Assembly (NCBI GenBank): GCA_965651595.1
Contig: CBFGTA010000019.1
Location: 1-25,195 of the forward strand
DNA from: CBFGTA01 sp965651595
GTDB taxonomy: Bacteria > Actinomycetota > Actinomycetes > S36-B12 > UBA10799
Direction of reading: 5' to 3'
DNA length: 25,195 nucleotides
Part shown: in pieces, positions 14,149 through 22,191 of the stretch
Layout: each line of letters opens with the position of its first letter
Position numbering within the stretch: the first letter of the stretch is position 1
The notes under the pieces: model-generated
Database searches by the model: none
What the model was told of the DNA's origin: nothing
The model's input: the letters and a program-made list of their open reading frames with translations, nothing else
Translations under genes and position numbers: made by a program

Positions 14149-15138
14149 ATGGCGGGCATGGCGATGACTGCTGCCGTTAAGGACGAACTGGCTCGATGGG
14201 AAACTTCGAAGGCGTGTTGTCGGCGGGCTCAAGTGTCGACCATTCTGCGCTTTGCCAATGGCCTGCACCTGCACGAAGGAAAGATAGTTGTAGAGGTCGA
14301 ACTCGACACGGCCCAGACGGCTCGTCGATTGCGCAGCGACATCAAGGAACTCTATGGACATGGCTCTGAGATTTCCGTGGTCCGGGGTAGCGGGATTAAG
14401 AAGGCCACTCGCTATGCGGTGAAGGTTGCCGGGTCCGGTGATGTGTTCGCTCGTCAAGTTGGGCTCATTGATGGTGCCGGTCGACCGGTTCGAGGCCTGC
14501 CGCCGCAAGTGGTGTCGGGTGCCACCTGCGATTTGGAATCGGCGTGGAGGGGAGCATTCCTCGCGCACGGCTCCCTGACCGAACCCGGGCGGTCGTCGTC
14601 GCTTGAAATAACCTGCCCGGGGTCGGAGGCTGCCCTGGCGCTAGTTGGCGCGGCACGCCGCATGGGACTGGCCGCCAAGTCGCGGGAAGTCCGCGGAGTC
14701 GATCGGGTCGTGATTCGCGATGGTGACACCATCAGTGAACTGCTGACCCGGATTGGGGCCCATCAATCAGTGATGGATTGGGAAGAGCGAAGGATGCGTC
14801 GGGAAGTGCGGGCGACCGCTCACCGACTCGCAAACTTCGACGACGCGAACCTGCGCCGGTCTGTTCGGGCCGCCGTGGCGGCAGGTGCACGCGTCGAACG
14901 TGCCTTGGAGATCTTGGGTGATGACGTCCCCGATCATTTGCGCGAAGCCGGGCAGCTGAGGCTCGGACACAAGCAAGCCAGCCTAGAAGAACTCGGGGCC
15001 CTGGCCCAGCCGCCAATGACAAAAGACGCCATTGCCGGGCGTATTCGAAGACTGCTGGCGATGGCCGACAAAGTGGCGGCCGACAAGGGGATCCCGGACA
15101 CCGAGTCGGTGTTGACACCCGAAATGATGGCGCCCTAG
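14149..15138 (+). CDS. whiA: Sporulation/cell-division transcription regulator WhiA
   Basis: WhiA has an N-terminal LAGLIDADG-like domain and a C-terminal helix-turn-helix and, with WhiB in Streptomyces, activates cell-division genes. The 329-residue product carries TAAVKDELARWE, LRFANGLHLHEGKIVVEVELD, a GIKKATRYAVKV segment, GAFLAHGSLTEPGRSSSLE, REVRATAHRLANFDDANLRRS, and the HTH region QASLEELGALAQPPMTKDAIAGRIRRL (motif segments around residues 280-310). Three in-frame ATGs (14149, 14158, 14164) are possible; comparison with other WhiA proteins, which start close to T-x-x-VKDEL, favours 14164 or 14158. No strong ribosome binding site separates them. Very secure identification. Confidence 0.96.
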   Translation: MAGMAMTAAVKDELARWETSKACCRRAQVSTILRFANGLHLHEGKIVVEVELDTAQTARRLRSDIKELYGHGSEISVVRGSGIKKATRYAVKVAGSGDVFARQVGLIDGAGRPVRGLPPQVVSGATCDLESAWRGAFLAHGSLTEPGRSSSLEITCPGSEAALALVGAARRMGLAAKSREVRGVDRVVIRDGDTISELLTRIGAHQSVMDWEERRMRREVRATAHRLANFDDANLRRSVRAAVAAGARVERALEILGDDVPDHLREAGQLRLGHKQASLEELGALAQPPMTKDAIAGRIRRLLAMADKVAADKGIPDTESVLTPEMMAP

Positions 15139-15198
15139 ACGGCAACACACAGCGGCACTCGTCGGCGAGCGCACCGGAGCGCCATGCCCCGCAGGCGA

Positions 15199-15204
15199 TA
15201 GAGT
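15199..15204 (+). promoter_or_regulatory. Possible -10 box of the gap-pgk-tpiA operon
   Basis: TAGAGT lies 65 bp before the gap start in the 130-bp intergenic region after whiA. It matches TAnnnT, but no -35 is visible at the usual distance. This is the only gap larger than a few bases before tpiA, so an operon promoter is expected here. Confidence 0.3.
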
Positions 15205-15268
15205 GAGTCAGCGATCGGTTGGTGAGAGCCACCCACGACACGGCAGGTAGCGACGACAAGGAGAAGAT

Positions 15269-16273
15269 GTGACTGTACGGGTAGGAATCAATGGGTTTGG
15301 CCGAATTGGACGCAACTTCCTGCGGGCAGCAGCACAGTCGGGAGCACCGTTCGAGATCGTCGCGGTCAACGACCTCACTGACACCGCTACGTTGGCTCAC
15401 CTCCTGAAGTACGACAGCATCCTTGGCCGTTTCCCGGGAACCGTGACTGCCACGGATGATTCCATTGTCGTTGACGGCAAAGAACTGCGAGTGCTGGCAC
15501 AGAAAGACCCGTCGTCACTGCCGTGGAAGGATCTGGGAGTCGACGTGGTCGTCGAGTCCACCGGATTCTTCACGAAGGCCGCCGATGCTCGCGCCCACCT
15601 CGACGCAGGCGCCCGCAAGGTCATCATTTCTGCACCAGCTAGCGGAGAGGATCTCACCGTTGTGATGGGGGTCAATCATCACAACTACGACCCCGAATCG
15701 CACACGATCATTTCCAACGCATCGTGCACAACGAATTGTTTGGCGCCGATGGTCAAGGTCCTCCACGATGCGTTCACGATCGAACGGGGCCTGATGACTA
15801 CAATTCATGCCTACACGGGGGATCAACGCCTCCACGATGCCCCCCACAAAGACCTGCGTCGAGCTCGTGCGGCCGCACTGTCCATGATTCCCACGTCCAC
15901 CGGCGCGGCAAAAGCCATCGGCGTTGTCATGCCTGAACTCAAGGGGCGACTCGACGGGTACGCGATGCGAGTCCCCACCCCTACCGGGTCGGCGACGGAC
16001 CTTACGGTGCAGCTAGCGGGCGATGTCACCAAGGAAGCGGTCAATGAGGCGTTCGAGCGCGCTGCTACCGGTCCGCTGGCGGGAGTGCTGCGTTACACCG
16101 AAGATCCCATCGTGTCCGCTGACATTGTGACGGATCCGGCTTCTTGTATCTTTGACGCACCCCTCACGAACGCCAGTGGACCGCTGGTCAAGGTGCTCGG
16201 CTGGTACGACAACGAATGGGGCTATTCCTCGCGTCTCGTGGACCTCGTTGATTATGTAGGTCAGCGCCTGTGA
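15269..16273 (+). CDS. gap: Glyceraldehyde-3-phosphate dehydrogenase, type I
   Basis: Catalyses the NAD-dependent conversion of glyceraldehyde 3-phosphate to 1,3-bisphosphoglycerate. The 334-residue product has the NAD site VGINGFGRIGRNFLRA at the N-terminus, the catalytic Cys153 in SNASCTTNCLAPM, TIHAYTGDQRLHDAPHKDLRRARAA-type phosphate-site residues around 180-200, and the C-terminal WYDNEWGYSSRLVDLV. GTG start with a good AAGGAG at 15258-15263. The stop overlaps the pgk GTG (GTGA), so gap heads a coupled operon with pgk and tpiA. Confidence 0.97.
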   Translation: MTVRVGINGFGRIGRNFLRAAAQSGAPFEIVAVNDLTDTATLAHLLKYDSILGRFPGTVTATDDSIVVDGKELRVLAQKDPSSLPWKDLGVDVVVESTGFFTKAADARAHLDAGARKVIISAPASGEDLTVVMGVNHHNYDPESHTIISNASCTTNCLAPMVKVLHDAFTIERGLMTTIHAYTGDQRLHDAPHKDLRRARAAALSMIPTSTGAAKAIGVVMPELKGRLDGYAMRVPTPTGSATDLTVQLAGDVTKEAVNEAFERAATGPLAGVLRYTEDPIVSADIVTDPASCIFDAPLTNASGPLVKVLGWYDNEWGYSSRLVDLVDYVGQRL

Positions 16274-17535
16274 CATCGCTGCGCACCTTGGACGCCCTGG
16301 CAGTAGAGGGTCTACTCGACGGCACGACAGTGCTGGTGCGTTGCGACTTCAACGTTCCCCTGGAGGGCTCGGGTGCGGGTCGATCCATCACTGACGATGG
16401 TCGGATTCAGGCCGCCCTGCCGACCATCAACGAATTGCTTGGACAGGGATGCGTTGTGGTCGTCCTCAGCCATGTAGGCCGGCCCCGGGGCGGACATGAC
16501 CCTGACCTCAGCACCGATATCGTGGCTCGCCGTCTAGCCGAGCTAGTGGACAGCCCGGTCGTGCACTGCGCGGCCGTGTCCGGCTCCGATCTGGATTCCC
16601 TGGTGGCGTCCGTCGATAGTCCAGCGGTCGTGGTGACGGAGAATGTTCGTTTCGATCCTCGCGAGGCGAGCAAGGAGTCGAGTGTCCGGATGAGTTTGGC
16701 CCGAGAGTGGGCCGAAGTGGCTTCGGCATACGTCGACGACGGCTTTGGGGTCGTTCATCGACAGCAAGCGAGTGTGTCGGAGATTGCTGAACTGATGCCA
16801 GCGGCAGCAGGCCGGTTGGTGGAACGCGAAGTTTCAGTGTTCCGGCGGGTTCTTGACGAGCCCGACCGGCCCTTGACGGTGGTCCTGGGCGGGTCGAAGG
16901 TCAGCGACAAGCTCGGCGTGATCAAGAATCTACTTCCGCACGTCGATCGGCTGGTGATCGGTGGGGGAATGTGCTTCACCTTCCTGGCTGCGAGCGGCGT
17001 GGAGATTGGTCGGTCGCTGGTTGAGCCCGACCGCCTCGCAGATGTGCGCGACATTCTGGCCGCGTGTCGCGATCGATCGGTGGACGTGCACTTGCCTAGC
17101 GATATCGTCGTCGCAGCGGAAATCTCTGCGAACGCGTCCGCATCAACTGTTCGCACGACTGATGGTGTCCCCCCCGATTTGATGGGCCTTGATATTGGGC
17201 CGACTACCGCTCGCGAGTTCGCCGCCGTCATCGCTGGTTCGGGAACCGTCGTGTGGAACGGCCCGATGGGTGTTTTTGAAGTGGAGCCGTTCGCTGCCGG
17301 AACCAGGACAGTCGCTCAGGCGCTGTCGTCGATGGCTGGGTTTTCCGTCGTTGGAGGCGGTGATTCAGCGGCCGCCGTCAGGCTCCTAGGGATCGAGGAA
17401 TCGACCATCGATCACATTTCAACCGGCGGCGGCGCGAGCCTCGAGTTCCTCGAAGGCAAGTCTCTGCCGGGCTTAGTACTCCTGGCTGAATCACAATCTG
17501 GGCAAGAGTCACAGGAGGACGTCGGGAATGGTTGA
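16270..17535 (+). CDS. pgk: Phosphoglycerate kinase
   Basis: Transfers phosphate from 1,3-bisphosphoglycerate to ADP in glycolysis. The 421-residue protein shows RCDFNVPL (24-31), LSHVGRPRG, ENVRFDPREASKE, GGSKVSDKLGVIKNLL, a MGLDIGP hinge segment, VVWNGPMGVFEVEPF, GGGDSAAAVRLLG and the C-terminal STGGGASLEFLEGKSLPGL. The loop usually written NDAFGxxHR reads DDGFGVVHRQQAS here. It overlaps gap by four bases and tpiA by eight. Length is slightly above the family mean because of a short acidic tail after the last motif. Confidence 0.97.
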   Translation: MTSLRTLDALAVEGLLDGTTVLVRCDFNVPLEGSGAGRSITDDGRIQAALPTINELLGQGCVVVVLSHVGRPRGGHDPDLSTDIVARRLAELVDSPVVHCAAVSGSDLDSLVASVDSPAVVVTENVRFDPREASKESSVRMSLAREWAEVASAYVDDGFGVVHRQQASVSEIAELMPAAAGRLVEREVSVFRRVLDEPDRPLTVVLGGSKVSDKLGVIKNLLPHVDRLVIGGGMCFTFLAASGVEIGRSLVEPDRLADVRDILAACRDRSVDVHLPSDIVVAAEISANASASTVRTTDGVPPDLMGLDIGPTTAREFAAVIAGSGTVVWNGPMGVFEVEPFAAGTRTVAQALSSMAGFSVVGGGDSAAAVRLLGIEESTIDHISTGGGASLEFLEGKSLPGLVLLAESQSGQESQEDVGNG

Positions 17536-18313
17536 GCGAATGCCGCTGATGGCGGGCAACTGGAAGATGAACCTGAATCACCTGGAAGCGATCGCCGTCG
17601 TCCAAAGGCTCGCCTTCGGTTTGAAGCGGGAGGATTTCGATCATTGCGAAGTGGCCGTCCTGGCTCCGTTCACTGATCTTCGCTCGGTTCAAACCCTCGT
17701 CGATGCCGATCGCCTCAAGATTCTTTACGGGGCGCAGGACGTCTCAGCTCACGAATCGGGCGCGTACACGGGAGAAGTCTCGGCTTCGATGTTGAGCAAA
17801 CTCGGTTGCACCTACGTGATCGTCGGTCATTCGGAACGGCGGGCCTACCACCAGGAATCGGACGAACTAGTAGCTCGAAAGGCCCAGCGGGTCATCGATG
17901 CTGGTATGACGGCCATCGTGTGTGTGGGGGAAGACCTTGGGGTTCGTCGCAGTGGGGAAGCAGTTGCACACACGGTTTCGCAACTCAGGCAATCCGTGGC
18001 ACTCATTCCCGAGGACCGCACCACTCGACTGGTCGTGGCGTATGAGCCCGTCTGGGCCATCGGGACCGGAGAGGTCGCCACACCCGACGATGCCCAGGAG
18101 GTGTGTGCCGCGATTCGGGCAGAACTCGAAACCCTGTATTCGGCGCCTGCGGCCGAATCGATCCGCGTGCTGTATGGCGGCTCAATGAAGGCTGGTAATG
18201 TTGCGGGTCTGATGCAACAACCCGATATCGATGGAGGTCTCGTCGGGGGTGCCAGTTTGGATCCCGACGAATTTGTAACCATGGTGCGTTACCGCTTGCA
18301 CCCGGCCACCTGA
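17528..18313 (+). CDS. tpiA: Triosephosphate isomerase
   Basis: Interconverts dihydroxyacetone phosphate and glyceraldehyde 3-phosphate. The 261-residue product has AGNWKMNLN (Asn11, Lys13), the electrophilic His101 in IVGHSERR, the catalytic base Glu173 in AYEPVWAIGTG followed by loop 6, and the phosphate-binding YGGSMKAGNV and VGGASLDP segments. The ATG at 17528 lies inside the end of pgk and has AGGAGG nine bases upstream; an ATG at 17540 is an alternative nearer the conserved core. Third gene of the coupled glycolytic operon. Confidence 0.97.
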   Translation: MVERMPLMAGNWKMNLNHLEAIAVVQRLAFGLKREDFDHCEVAVLAPFTDLRSVQTLVDADRLKILYGAQDVSAHESGAYTGEVSASMLSKLGCTYVIVGHSERRAYHQESDELVARKAQRVIDAGMTAIVCVGEDLGVRRSGEAVAHTVSQLRQSVALIPEDRTTRLVVAYEPVWAIGTGEVATPDDAQEVCAAIRAELETLYSAPAAESIRVLYGGSMKAGNVAGLMQQPDIDGGLVGGASLDPDEFVTMVRYRLHPAT

Positions 18314-18379
18314 CCGGTCGGATGCGCTCGGCGACCCACCCAACGTCAGTCCGATTGCCCGCAGAACGAGGATCTACAC

Positions 18380-18395
18380 CCGTGTCATTGCACGG
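18380..18395 (+). other. Small hairpin before the secG ribosome binding site
   Basis: CCGTG/CACGG form a 5-bp stem with a 6-base loop in the 102-bp tpiA-secG spacer, eight bases before AAGGAG (18404-18409). It may be incidental or modulate secG translation; the rest of the spacer shows nothing recognisable. Confidence 0.25.
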
Positions 18396-18415
18396 TATGT
18401 CAGAAGGAGTACCTG

Positions 18416-18646
18416 GTGATAACTGGATTGATCATCTTGCTGTTCGTGACCAGCATTCTTCTGATCGCGTTCGTCCTGTTACATAAGGGCAAGGGCGGGG
18501 GACTGAGTGACATGTTCGGTGGCGGGGTCAACACGTCAGTGGGTGGTTCAAGCGTGGCCGAGCGCAATCTCGACCGCATCACCGTAGGTATCGCCCTTGT
18601 GTGGGCGGCCTGCATCATTGCTCTCGGCATTCTCATAGGTTCCTAG
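18416..18646 (+). CDS. secG: Preprotein translocase subunit SecG
   Basis: SecG is the small accessory subunit of the SecYEG channel. The 76-residue protein has two membrane segments (ITGLIILLFVTSILLIAFVLL and ITVGIALVWAACIIALGILI) joined by the typical glycine-rich loop HKGKGGGLSDMFGGGV. GTG start with AAGGAG six bases upstream. Location directly after tpiA is the conserved actinobacterial order. Length matches the family. Confidence 0.95.
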   Translation: MITGLIILLFVTSILLIAFVLLHKGKGGGLSDMFGGGVNTSVGGSSVAERNLDRITVGIALVWAACIIALGILIGS

Positions 18647-18663
18647 TTGGGGAAGGTGCTTCG

Positions 18664-19005
18664 ATGGCTGGTGGAAGTGCAATTCGCGGAAGTCGAGTAG
18701 GGGCCGGGCCAATGGGGGAGGCCGAACGGGGCCGACCTGCGCCGAGGACTATCGTGTCGTTCTGGTGCGCCAATGGACATGAATCCCGACCGACTTTTGC
18801 CCAGGACGTGGAAGTGCCTCAGGAGTGGGATTGTCCGAGGTGTGGGTGGCCCGCGGGCAGGGATCAGGACAACCCGCCGGCCCCACCGAAAATCGAGCCC
18901 TACAAGACTCACCTGGCGTATGTCAAAGAGCGCCGGAGCGATGGTGACGGAGGGTCGATTCTTGACGAGGCCCTCGCGAAGATGCGCGAGGATCGCCTCA
19001 GTTAG
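18664..19005 (+). CDS. rbpA: RNA polymerase-binding protein, RbpA family (zinc-binding type)
   Basis: RbpA is an actinobacterial protein that binds the principal sigma factor and core RNA polymerase and stabilises the open complex. From the ATG at 18664 (GGGGAAGG upstream) the product has 113 residues: a basic N-terminal tail with the AIRGSRVGAGPMGE segment (6-19), a core with zinc-type ligands Cys35, His39, Cys57 and Cys60 (FWCANGHE, WDCPRCG), and a sigma-interaction-like helix region KTHLAYVKERRSDGDGG (81-97). The frame continues upstream to 18601, but that part overlaps secG and is not RbpA-like. This secG-linked version differs somewhat from the better-studied RbpA proteins and might be a paralogue if the genome carries another copy. 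Confidence 0.88.
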   Translation: MAGGSAIRGSRVGAGPMGEAERGRPAPRTIVSFWCANGHESRPTFAQDVEVPQEWDCPRCGWPAGRDQDNPPAPPKIEPYKTHLAYVKERRSDGDGGSILDEALAKMREDRLS

Positions 19006-19103
19006 CATGGAGTGACGGAAGCCTTGTGGGGCTGACGTTATCCACAACTCATCACATTCACGGGGGATCTGATGGAATTTACGCTTACCTAGCGATTACG
19101 CGA

Positions 19104-19120
19104 CGATGGCCTGGCCATCG
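19104..19120. other. Perfect 7-bp dyad in the rbpA-FnIII intergenic region
   Basis: CGATGGC-CTG-GCCATCG is a perfect palindrome with a 3-base spacer in the 180-bp gap 19006-19185. There is no T-tract for an intrinsic terminator. It could end rbpA transcripts or be a regulator site for the FnIII operon. The remainder of the gap shows no recognisable riboswitch or clear promoter. Confidence 0.35.
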
Positions 19121-19185
19121 ACAAAACGTATCTGGTAAATCCAACGCGCCTGTGTAACGCAGGTGTCGAACACATCGGAGAATTG

Positions 19186-21336
19186 ATGTCAACCAATCTT
19201 GCGCGCCCTGACGCGCGTCATTTTTCGAACAATCCGGGTAACAGCCGGCCCAATCGCTGGTGGGTTGCCGCTGCATTGGCGATTGTGCTGGCAATCTTGG
19301 CGGTTGATCTCGGCGCGGGCCCAGCGGCTGCGGCCTCCGTGCCGTGCGCGCCAGGGGGCCACCATGTGTCGGCGTGGACGCAAAAATCGGTCACCATACG
19401 CTGGACAACGCCAAGCTGCTCGGGGTCGTCAGCGATCACTGGCTATCGCATCCAGCGTCGAACTGACTCCACATCGTGGGCGCGGATCGACGAGATCGGG
19501 GCTGCTCGACGCGAGTACACCGACCCCGGGTTAACCAATGGCGTTCGGTACCACTATCGGGTGCGGGCTGTCAACAAAGTGGGGGCAAGCGCTGCTAGTG
19601 CTGCATCATCAGTTGTCGTAGGAACTCCGATGGCACCTCACGTTACCTCGACAAGTGGGTCAGATCGGGCGATCTCTGTCGGCTGGGCCCAACCCACGAA
19701 CATTGCTTCTTCCATCAGCTACGAAGTTGAACTCCGCGAGGGCAGCGGTGCGTGGCTGCTAGTGACAACTACGACCGCGACATCAGCCACGATCGGTTCG
19801 TTGAAGAACGGCACCAGCTACACAGTTAGGGTGAGGGCCCGTTCGTCTTACGGCCACGGACCCTACTCGTCCATTTCGTCGGCGGTGATTCCGCAGGCCG
19901 TTCCTGCTGCTCCAGGAGCACCGACCGTTGTGGTGGGTGATTCCTCAATTACTGCATCCTGGTCAGCGCCGGCAGACAATGGAAGTGCGATCACTTCCTA
20001 TGAGTACCAAGTCGGCACTCGGTCGGGCTGGTCGGCAGAAACTGTTGCTGTGACCAATAGGTCGGTACGGCTAGCTCACCTGACCAATGGGGCCGAGTAC
20101 CAGGTGAGAATACGCGCACGCAACGCTGTTGGACTCTCAGCATGGTCTGCGGGTTCGGCGTGGGTGATGCCCCGAGGCACGCTCGACCCTCCCGTTCTTC
20201 AGTCAGCAGATGCGTCCGACAGGACCGTCAAGGGTGACTGGTCGGCCCCGGACTCGCCGGGATGGAGTGTCGCCGGCTACGAAGTTCAGCTCCACGACCA
20301 AGGAGGCTGGGGGCCCATCCGTTGGGTGGAACAGACCAACGTGGTGTGGCCGCAGTTGGCCAACGGTGTTACCTATCGCCTGCGGGTGCGGGCGGTGTCG
20401 GGTGCGCATCGAAGCGAGTGGTCTCTGGCTAGCAAGCAGTTGGTGCCGGCTGGCACGCCTGAAAAGGTTGGCAAACCGGGGGTCACGTTCGTTGGCGGAC
20501 TGCCTCAACTACAGTGGCAGGCACCGAATGGCAACGGTGCCGCTATCTCTGGTTATGTCGTGCAATGGCGCGCAGCGGCGGGAAGCTGGTCGCCGCCAGT
20601 CGACCTGGGATCGACGCCTACCTGGATCCACGGGAGCGCCACGGCCGCGTCTACCTACGAATACCGAATCGCGGCGGTCAACCGAGTAGGCCAGGGCAAC
20701 TGGTCGGAGATTATTCGGACAACTGTCTCAGCAACCGGCTCGGGTCAGACTCCACCCGGGCCGATTGCTCGCCAGCCTCAGTCGGATTCGACCGTCAGAC
20801 AGACCTTACTCGAGGCGCCCAGGCTGGCAGTTCAGCGACCGCGAAGCACAACACCTCGGATACGGGTCAAACCTGGACCGGGCACCAGCCGAACGGTCTA
20901 TCGAACTCGCCCACTGAAGGGCAACTGGACGACCTGGAAATACTTCGGACGGAAAGCACATAACCTTCCCGTGAGTGCCCGACAGGTGCGACGCGGCGTT
21001 GTGGTGCAGGTGGCGTACCGCTCGGGAACCCAATGGTCGCCAATCAGCTGGGCCACCATCCCGCCCCGGCAACGTTCAAGCTTGGCCGTGGCAGCGCTGT
21101 GGTCGGACCATCCGACGAGAGCCACCGTCGTCGTCCATCGGCCAGGTCAATGGAAGGCGGGTCGAACGGGTAGTGGAACTGCGCGCTCACGATGGTCAAG
21201 CACAGTGAAAGGCACATGGACCGTTCCCCTCCTCGGTCAACGAATCGGATCACTGGCACTGCGGTCGGGTCGGAAGACAGTGACGACTTTCGTTCACCGC
21301 AACGGAGTCGTGAGTTGGGTGGTGGTCGGGCGATGA
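19186..21336 (+). CDS. Secreted multi-domain fibronectin type III protein
   Basis: From the ATG at 19186 (GGAG five bases upstream; a TTG at 19183 is in frame) the product has 716 residues. A signal or anchor segment lies at about 25-50 (WWVAAALAIVLAILAVDLGA, then GPAAAAS). Five FnIII-like domains follow at about 54-146, 149-237, 242-330, 333-421 and 430-517, with the usual Tyr-x-Val-Arg-Val-Arg-Ala strands (RYHYRVRAVN, SYTVRVRARS, EYQVRIRARN, TYRLRVRAV, TYEYRIAAVN). A Pro/Gln/Ser-rich linker (518-545) leads to a basic, Trp-rich, beta-type C-terminal region of about 170 residues that I do not recognise (GNWTTWKYF, SGTQWSPISWA, VKGTWTVPLLG). Role: probably surface adhesion or polysaccharide binding, from family inference only. 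The stop overlaps the next start (ATGA). Confidence 0.85.
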   Translation: MSTNLARPDARHFSNNPGNSRPNRWWVAAALAIVLAILAVDLGAGPAAAASVPCAPGGHHVSAWTQKSVTIRWTTPSCSGSSAITGYRIQRRTDSTSWARIDEIGAARREYTDPGLTNGVRYHYRVRAVNKVGASAASAASSVVVGTPMAPHVTSTSGSDRAISVGWAQPTNIASSISYEVELREGSGAWLLVTTTTATSATIGSLKNGTSYTVRVRARSSYGHGPYSSISSAVIPQAVPAAPGAPTVVVGDSSITASWSAPADNGSAITSYEYQVGTRSGWSAETVAVTNRSVRLAHLTNGAEYQVRIRARNAVGLSAWSAGSAWVMPRGTLDPPVLQSADASDRTVKGDWSAPDSPGWSVAGYEVQLHDQGGWGPIRWVEQTNVVWPQLANGVTYRLRVRAVSGAHRSEWSLASKQLVPAGTPEKVGKPGVTFVGGLPQLQWQAPNGNGAAISGYVVQWRAAAGSWSPPVDLGSTPTWIHGSATAASTYEYRIAAVNRVGQGNWSEIIRTTVSATGSGQTPPGPIARQPQSDSTVRQTLLEAPRLAVQRPRSTTPRIRVKPGPGTSRTVYRTRPLKGNWTTWKYFGRKAHNLPVSARQVRRGVVVQVAYRSGTQWSPISWATIPPRQRSSLAVAALWSDHPTRATVVVHRPGQWKAGRTGSGTARSRWSSTVKGTWTVPLLGQRIGSLALRSGRKTVTTFVHRNGVVSWVVVGR

Positions 21337-21824
21337 TGGGGAGTACACCATCGCCCGCGACCCGCCGGACCTTGCTGCTGAGGTGTGGCCTAGCTGTCGC
21401 GGCCGGGATTGTCGTCGTGAAGCTTCTTCCACTCGGCGGGGGCGACGCGGTAGACGTGGGATCGGCCTCGTTGGAGCTTCCTCCTCCGGTCGCCGAAGTG
21501 ACTCCGAGTGAGGCGCCGGCCTTCGTGATTGATGTCGATGAACAAGGCGACACAAACCGCGGCCCGGTGGATGAGGACCCGGTGGTCGAGAACCCACTAG
21601 TCGAGGATCCGGTGGTCGATGACGCATTGGATGAGGACCCGGTACCGGTGCCTTCCGTGTCGCCTCCAGTGTCGCCTTCGCCAGTGGGACGTCCGCGGGG
21701 CAGTGCCGTGTCTCCCCCCCGGCCTCCACATCGGCGACCGGCACCCACTCCACCAGCGCCGGTCCGCGCCACGTCTTCGAGCCAGAAGGACACTGCTCCC
21801 ACGTTCTCCTGGGGCAGCTCATGA
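21333..21824 (+). CDS. Unrecognised membrane-anchored protein with acidic 10-residue repeats and proline-rich tail
   Basis: A 163-residue product from the ATG that overlaps the FnIII gene stop (the frame is open further upstream to 21192, inside the FnIII gene, but the coupled start is preferred). It has one N-terminal hydrophobic segment (TLLLRCGLAVAAGIVVVKLLPL, about 13-34), then an acidic low-complexity region with three imperfect 10-residue units (DEDPVVENPL, VEDPVVDDAL, DEDPVPVPSV), then a Pro/Ser/Arg-rich C-terminus. No enzyme motif is visible and I recognise no family. Topology suggests an anchored extracytoplasmic, flexible spacer-like protein. Its position between two coupled neighbours makes it likely to work with the FnIII protein. 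A longer antisense ORF covers it but lacks supporting features. Confidence 0.65.
   Translation: MMGSTPSPATRRTLLLRCGLAVAAGIVVVKLLPLGGGDAVDVGSASLELPPPVAEVTPSEAPAFVIDVDEQGDTNRGPVDEDPVVENPLVEDPVVDDALDEDPVPVPSVSPPVSPSPVGRPRGSAVSPPRPPHRRPAPTPPAPVRATSSSQKDTAPTFSWGSS
21570..21659 (+). repeat. Three tandem 30-bp units inside the acidic repeat protein gene
   Basis: Units start at 21570, 21600 and 21630. TGGATGAGGACCCGGT occurs identically at 21568-21583 and 21628-21643, and GAGGA(C/T)CCGGTGGTCGA at 21573-21589 and 21603-21619. Each unit encodes ten residues, so copy number can vary without shifting the frame. Confidence 0.8.
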
Positions 21825-22159
21825 GTCATCCGGTGTCGAACGACGACCATGGCCACGGACAGTCCCGGCGCGCCTCGTGCAAAGAACGCCGGCTTCCGCA
21901 CCCCTTACCAACTCACGACAGATCTGCGCTGCTGTCTGCCGTGCGACAACACACCACAGGGCCAGCGGAAGAGCCCGCGGAACCTCATGGCCTGGTGTCC
22001 GCTCACGTTACTGGCCGGTGGCAACCGCTAGAACGGCTGCCACATTGGTGGAGCTACGTTCTGAACGGTCGGTCAGTACACTGGCCGCCGGAAGTGATCG
22101 TTCCTGTCGTGGCAGGTGGCGCTACTGTGTTCCTCGCCATCGCGCTCGGACTACGGTAG
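21821..22159 (+). CDS. Unrecognised small protein with a C-terminal membrane segment
   Basis: A 112-residue product whose ATG overlaps the preceding stop (ATGA). The first 85 or so residues are His/Arg/Pro-rich and hydrophilic. The only hydrophobic stretch is at the extreme C-terminus (VIVPVVAGGATVFLAIALGL, about 92-111), followed by a single Arg, which resembles a tail-anchored protein facing the cytoplasm. A Trp-rich patch (RLPHWWSYVLNGRSVHWPP) lies just before it. No family is recognised. The three-gene ATGA chain from 19186 supports it as a real gene. It is convergent with pgl, leaving a 32-bp gap. Confidence 0.6.
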   Translation: MSHPVSNDDHGHGQSRRASCKERRLPHPLPTHDRSALLSAVRQHTTGPAEEPAEPHGLVSAHVTGRWQPLERLPHWWSYVLNGRSVHWPPEVIVPVVAGGATVFLAIALGLR

Positions 22160-22191
22160 CTTGAAGTCGCCCCCGCTTCGCGCAGTGCTAG

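Noticed and set aside
21044..21901. 285-codon antisense ORF over the end of the FnIII gene and the two small coupled genes
   Set aside because: Composition is Ser/Gly/Thr low-complexity mirrored from the sense repeats, no domain or start signal is seen, and the sense strand has two ATGA-coupled starts and membrane segments.
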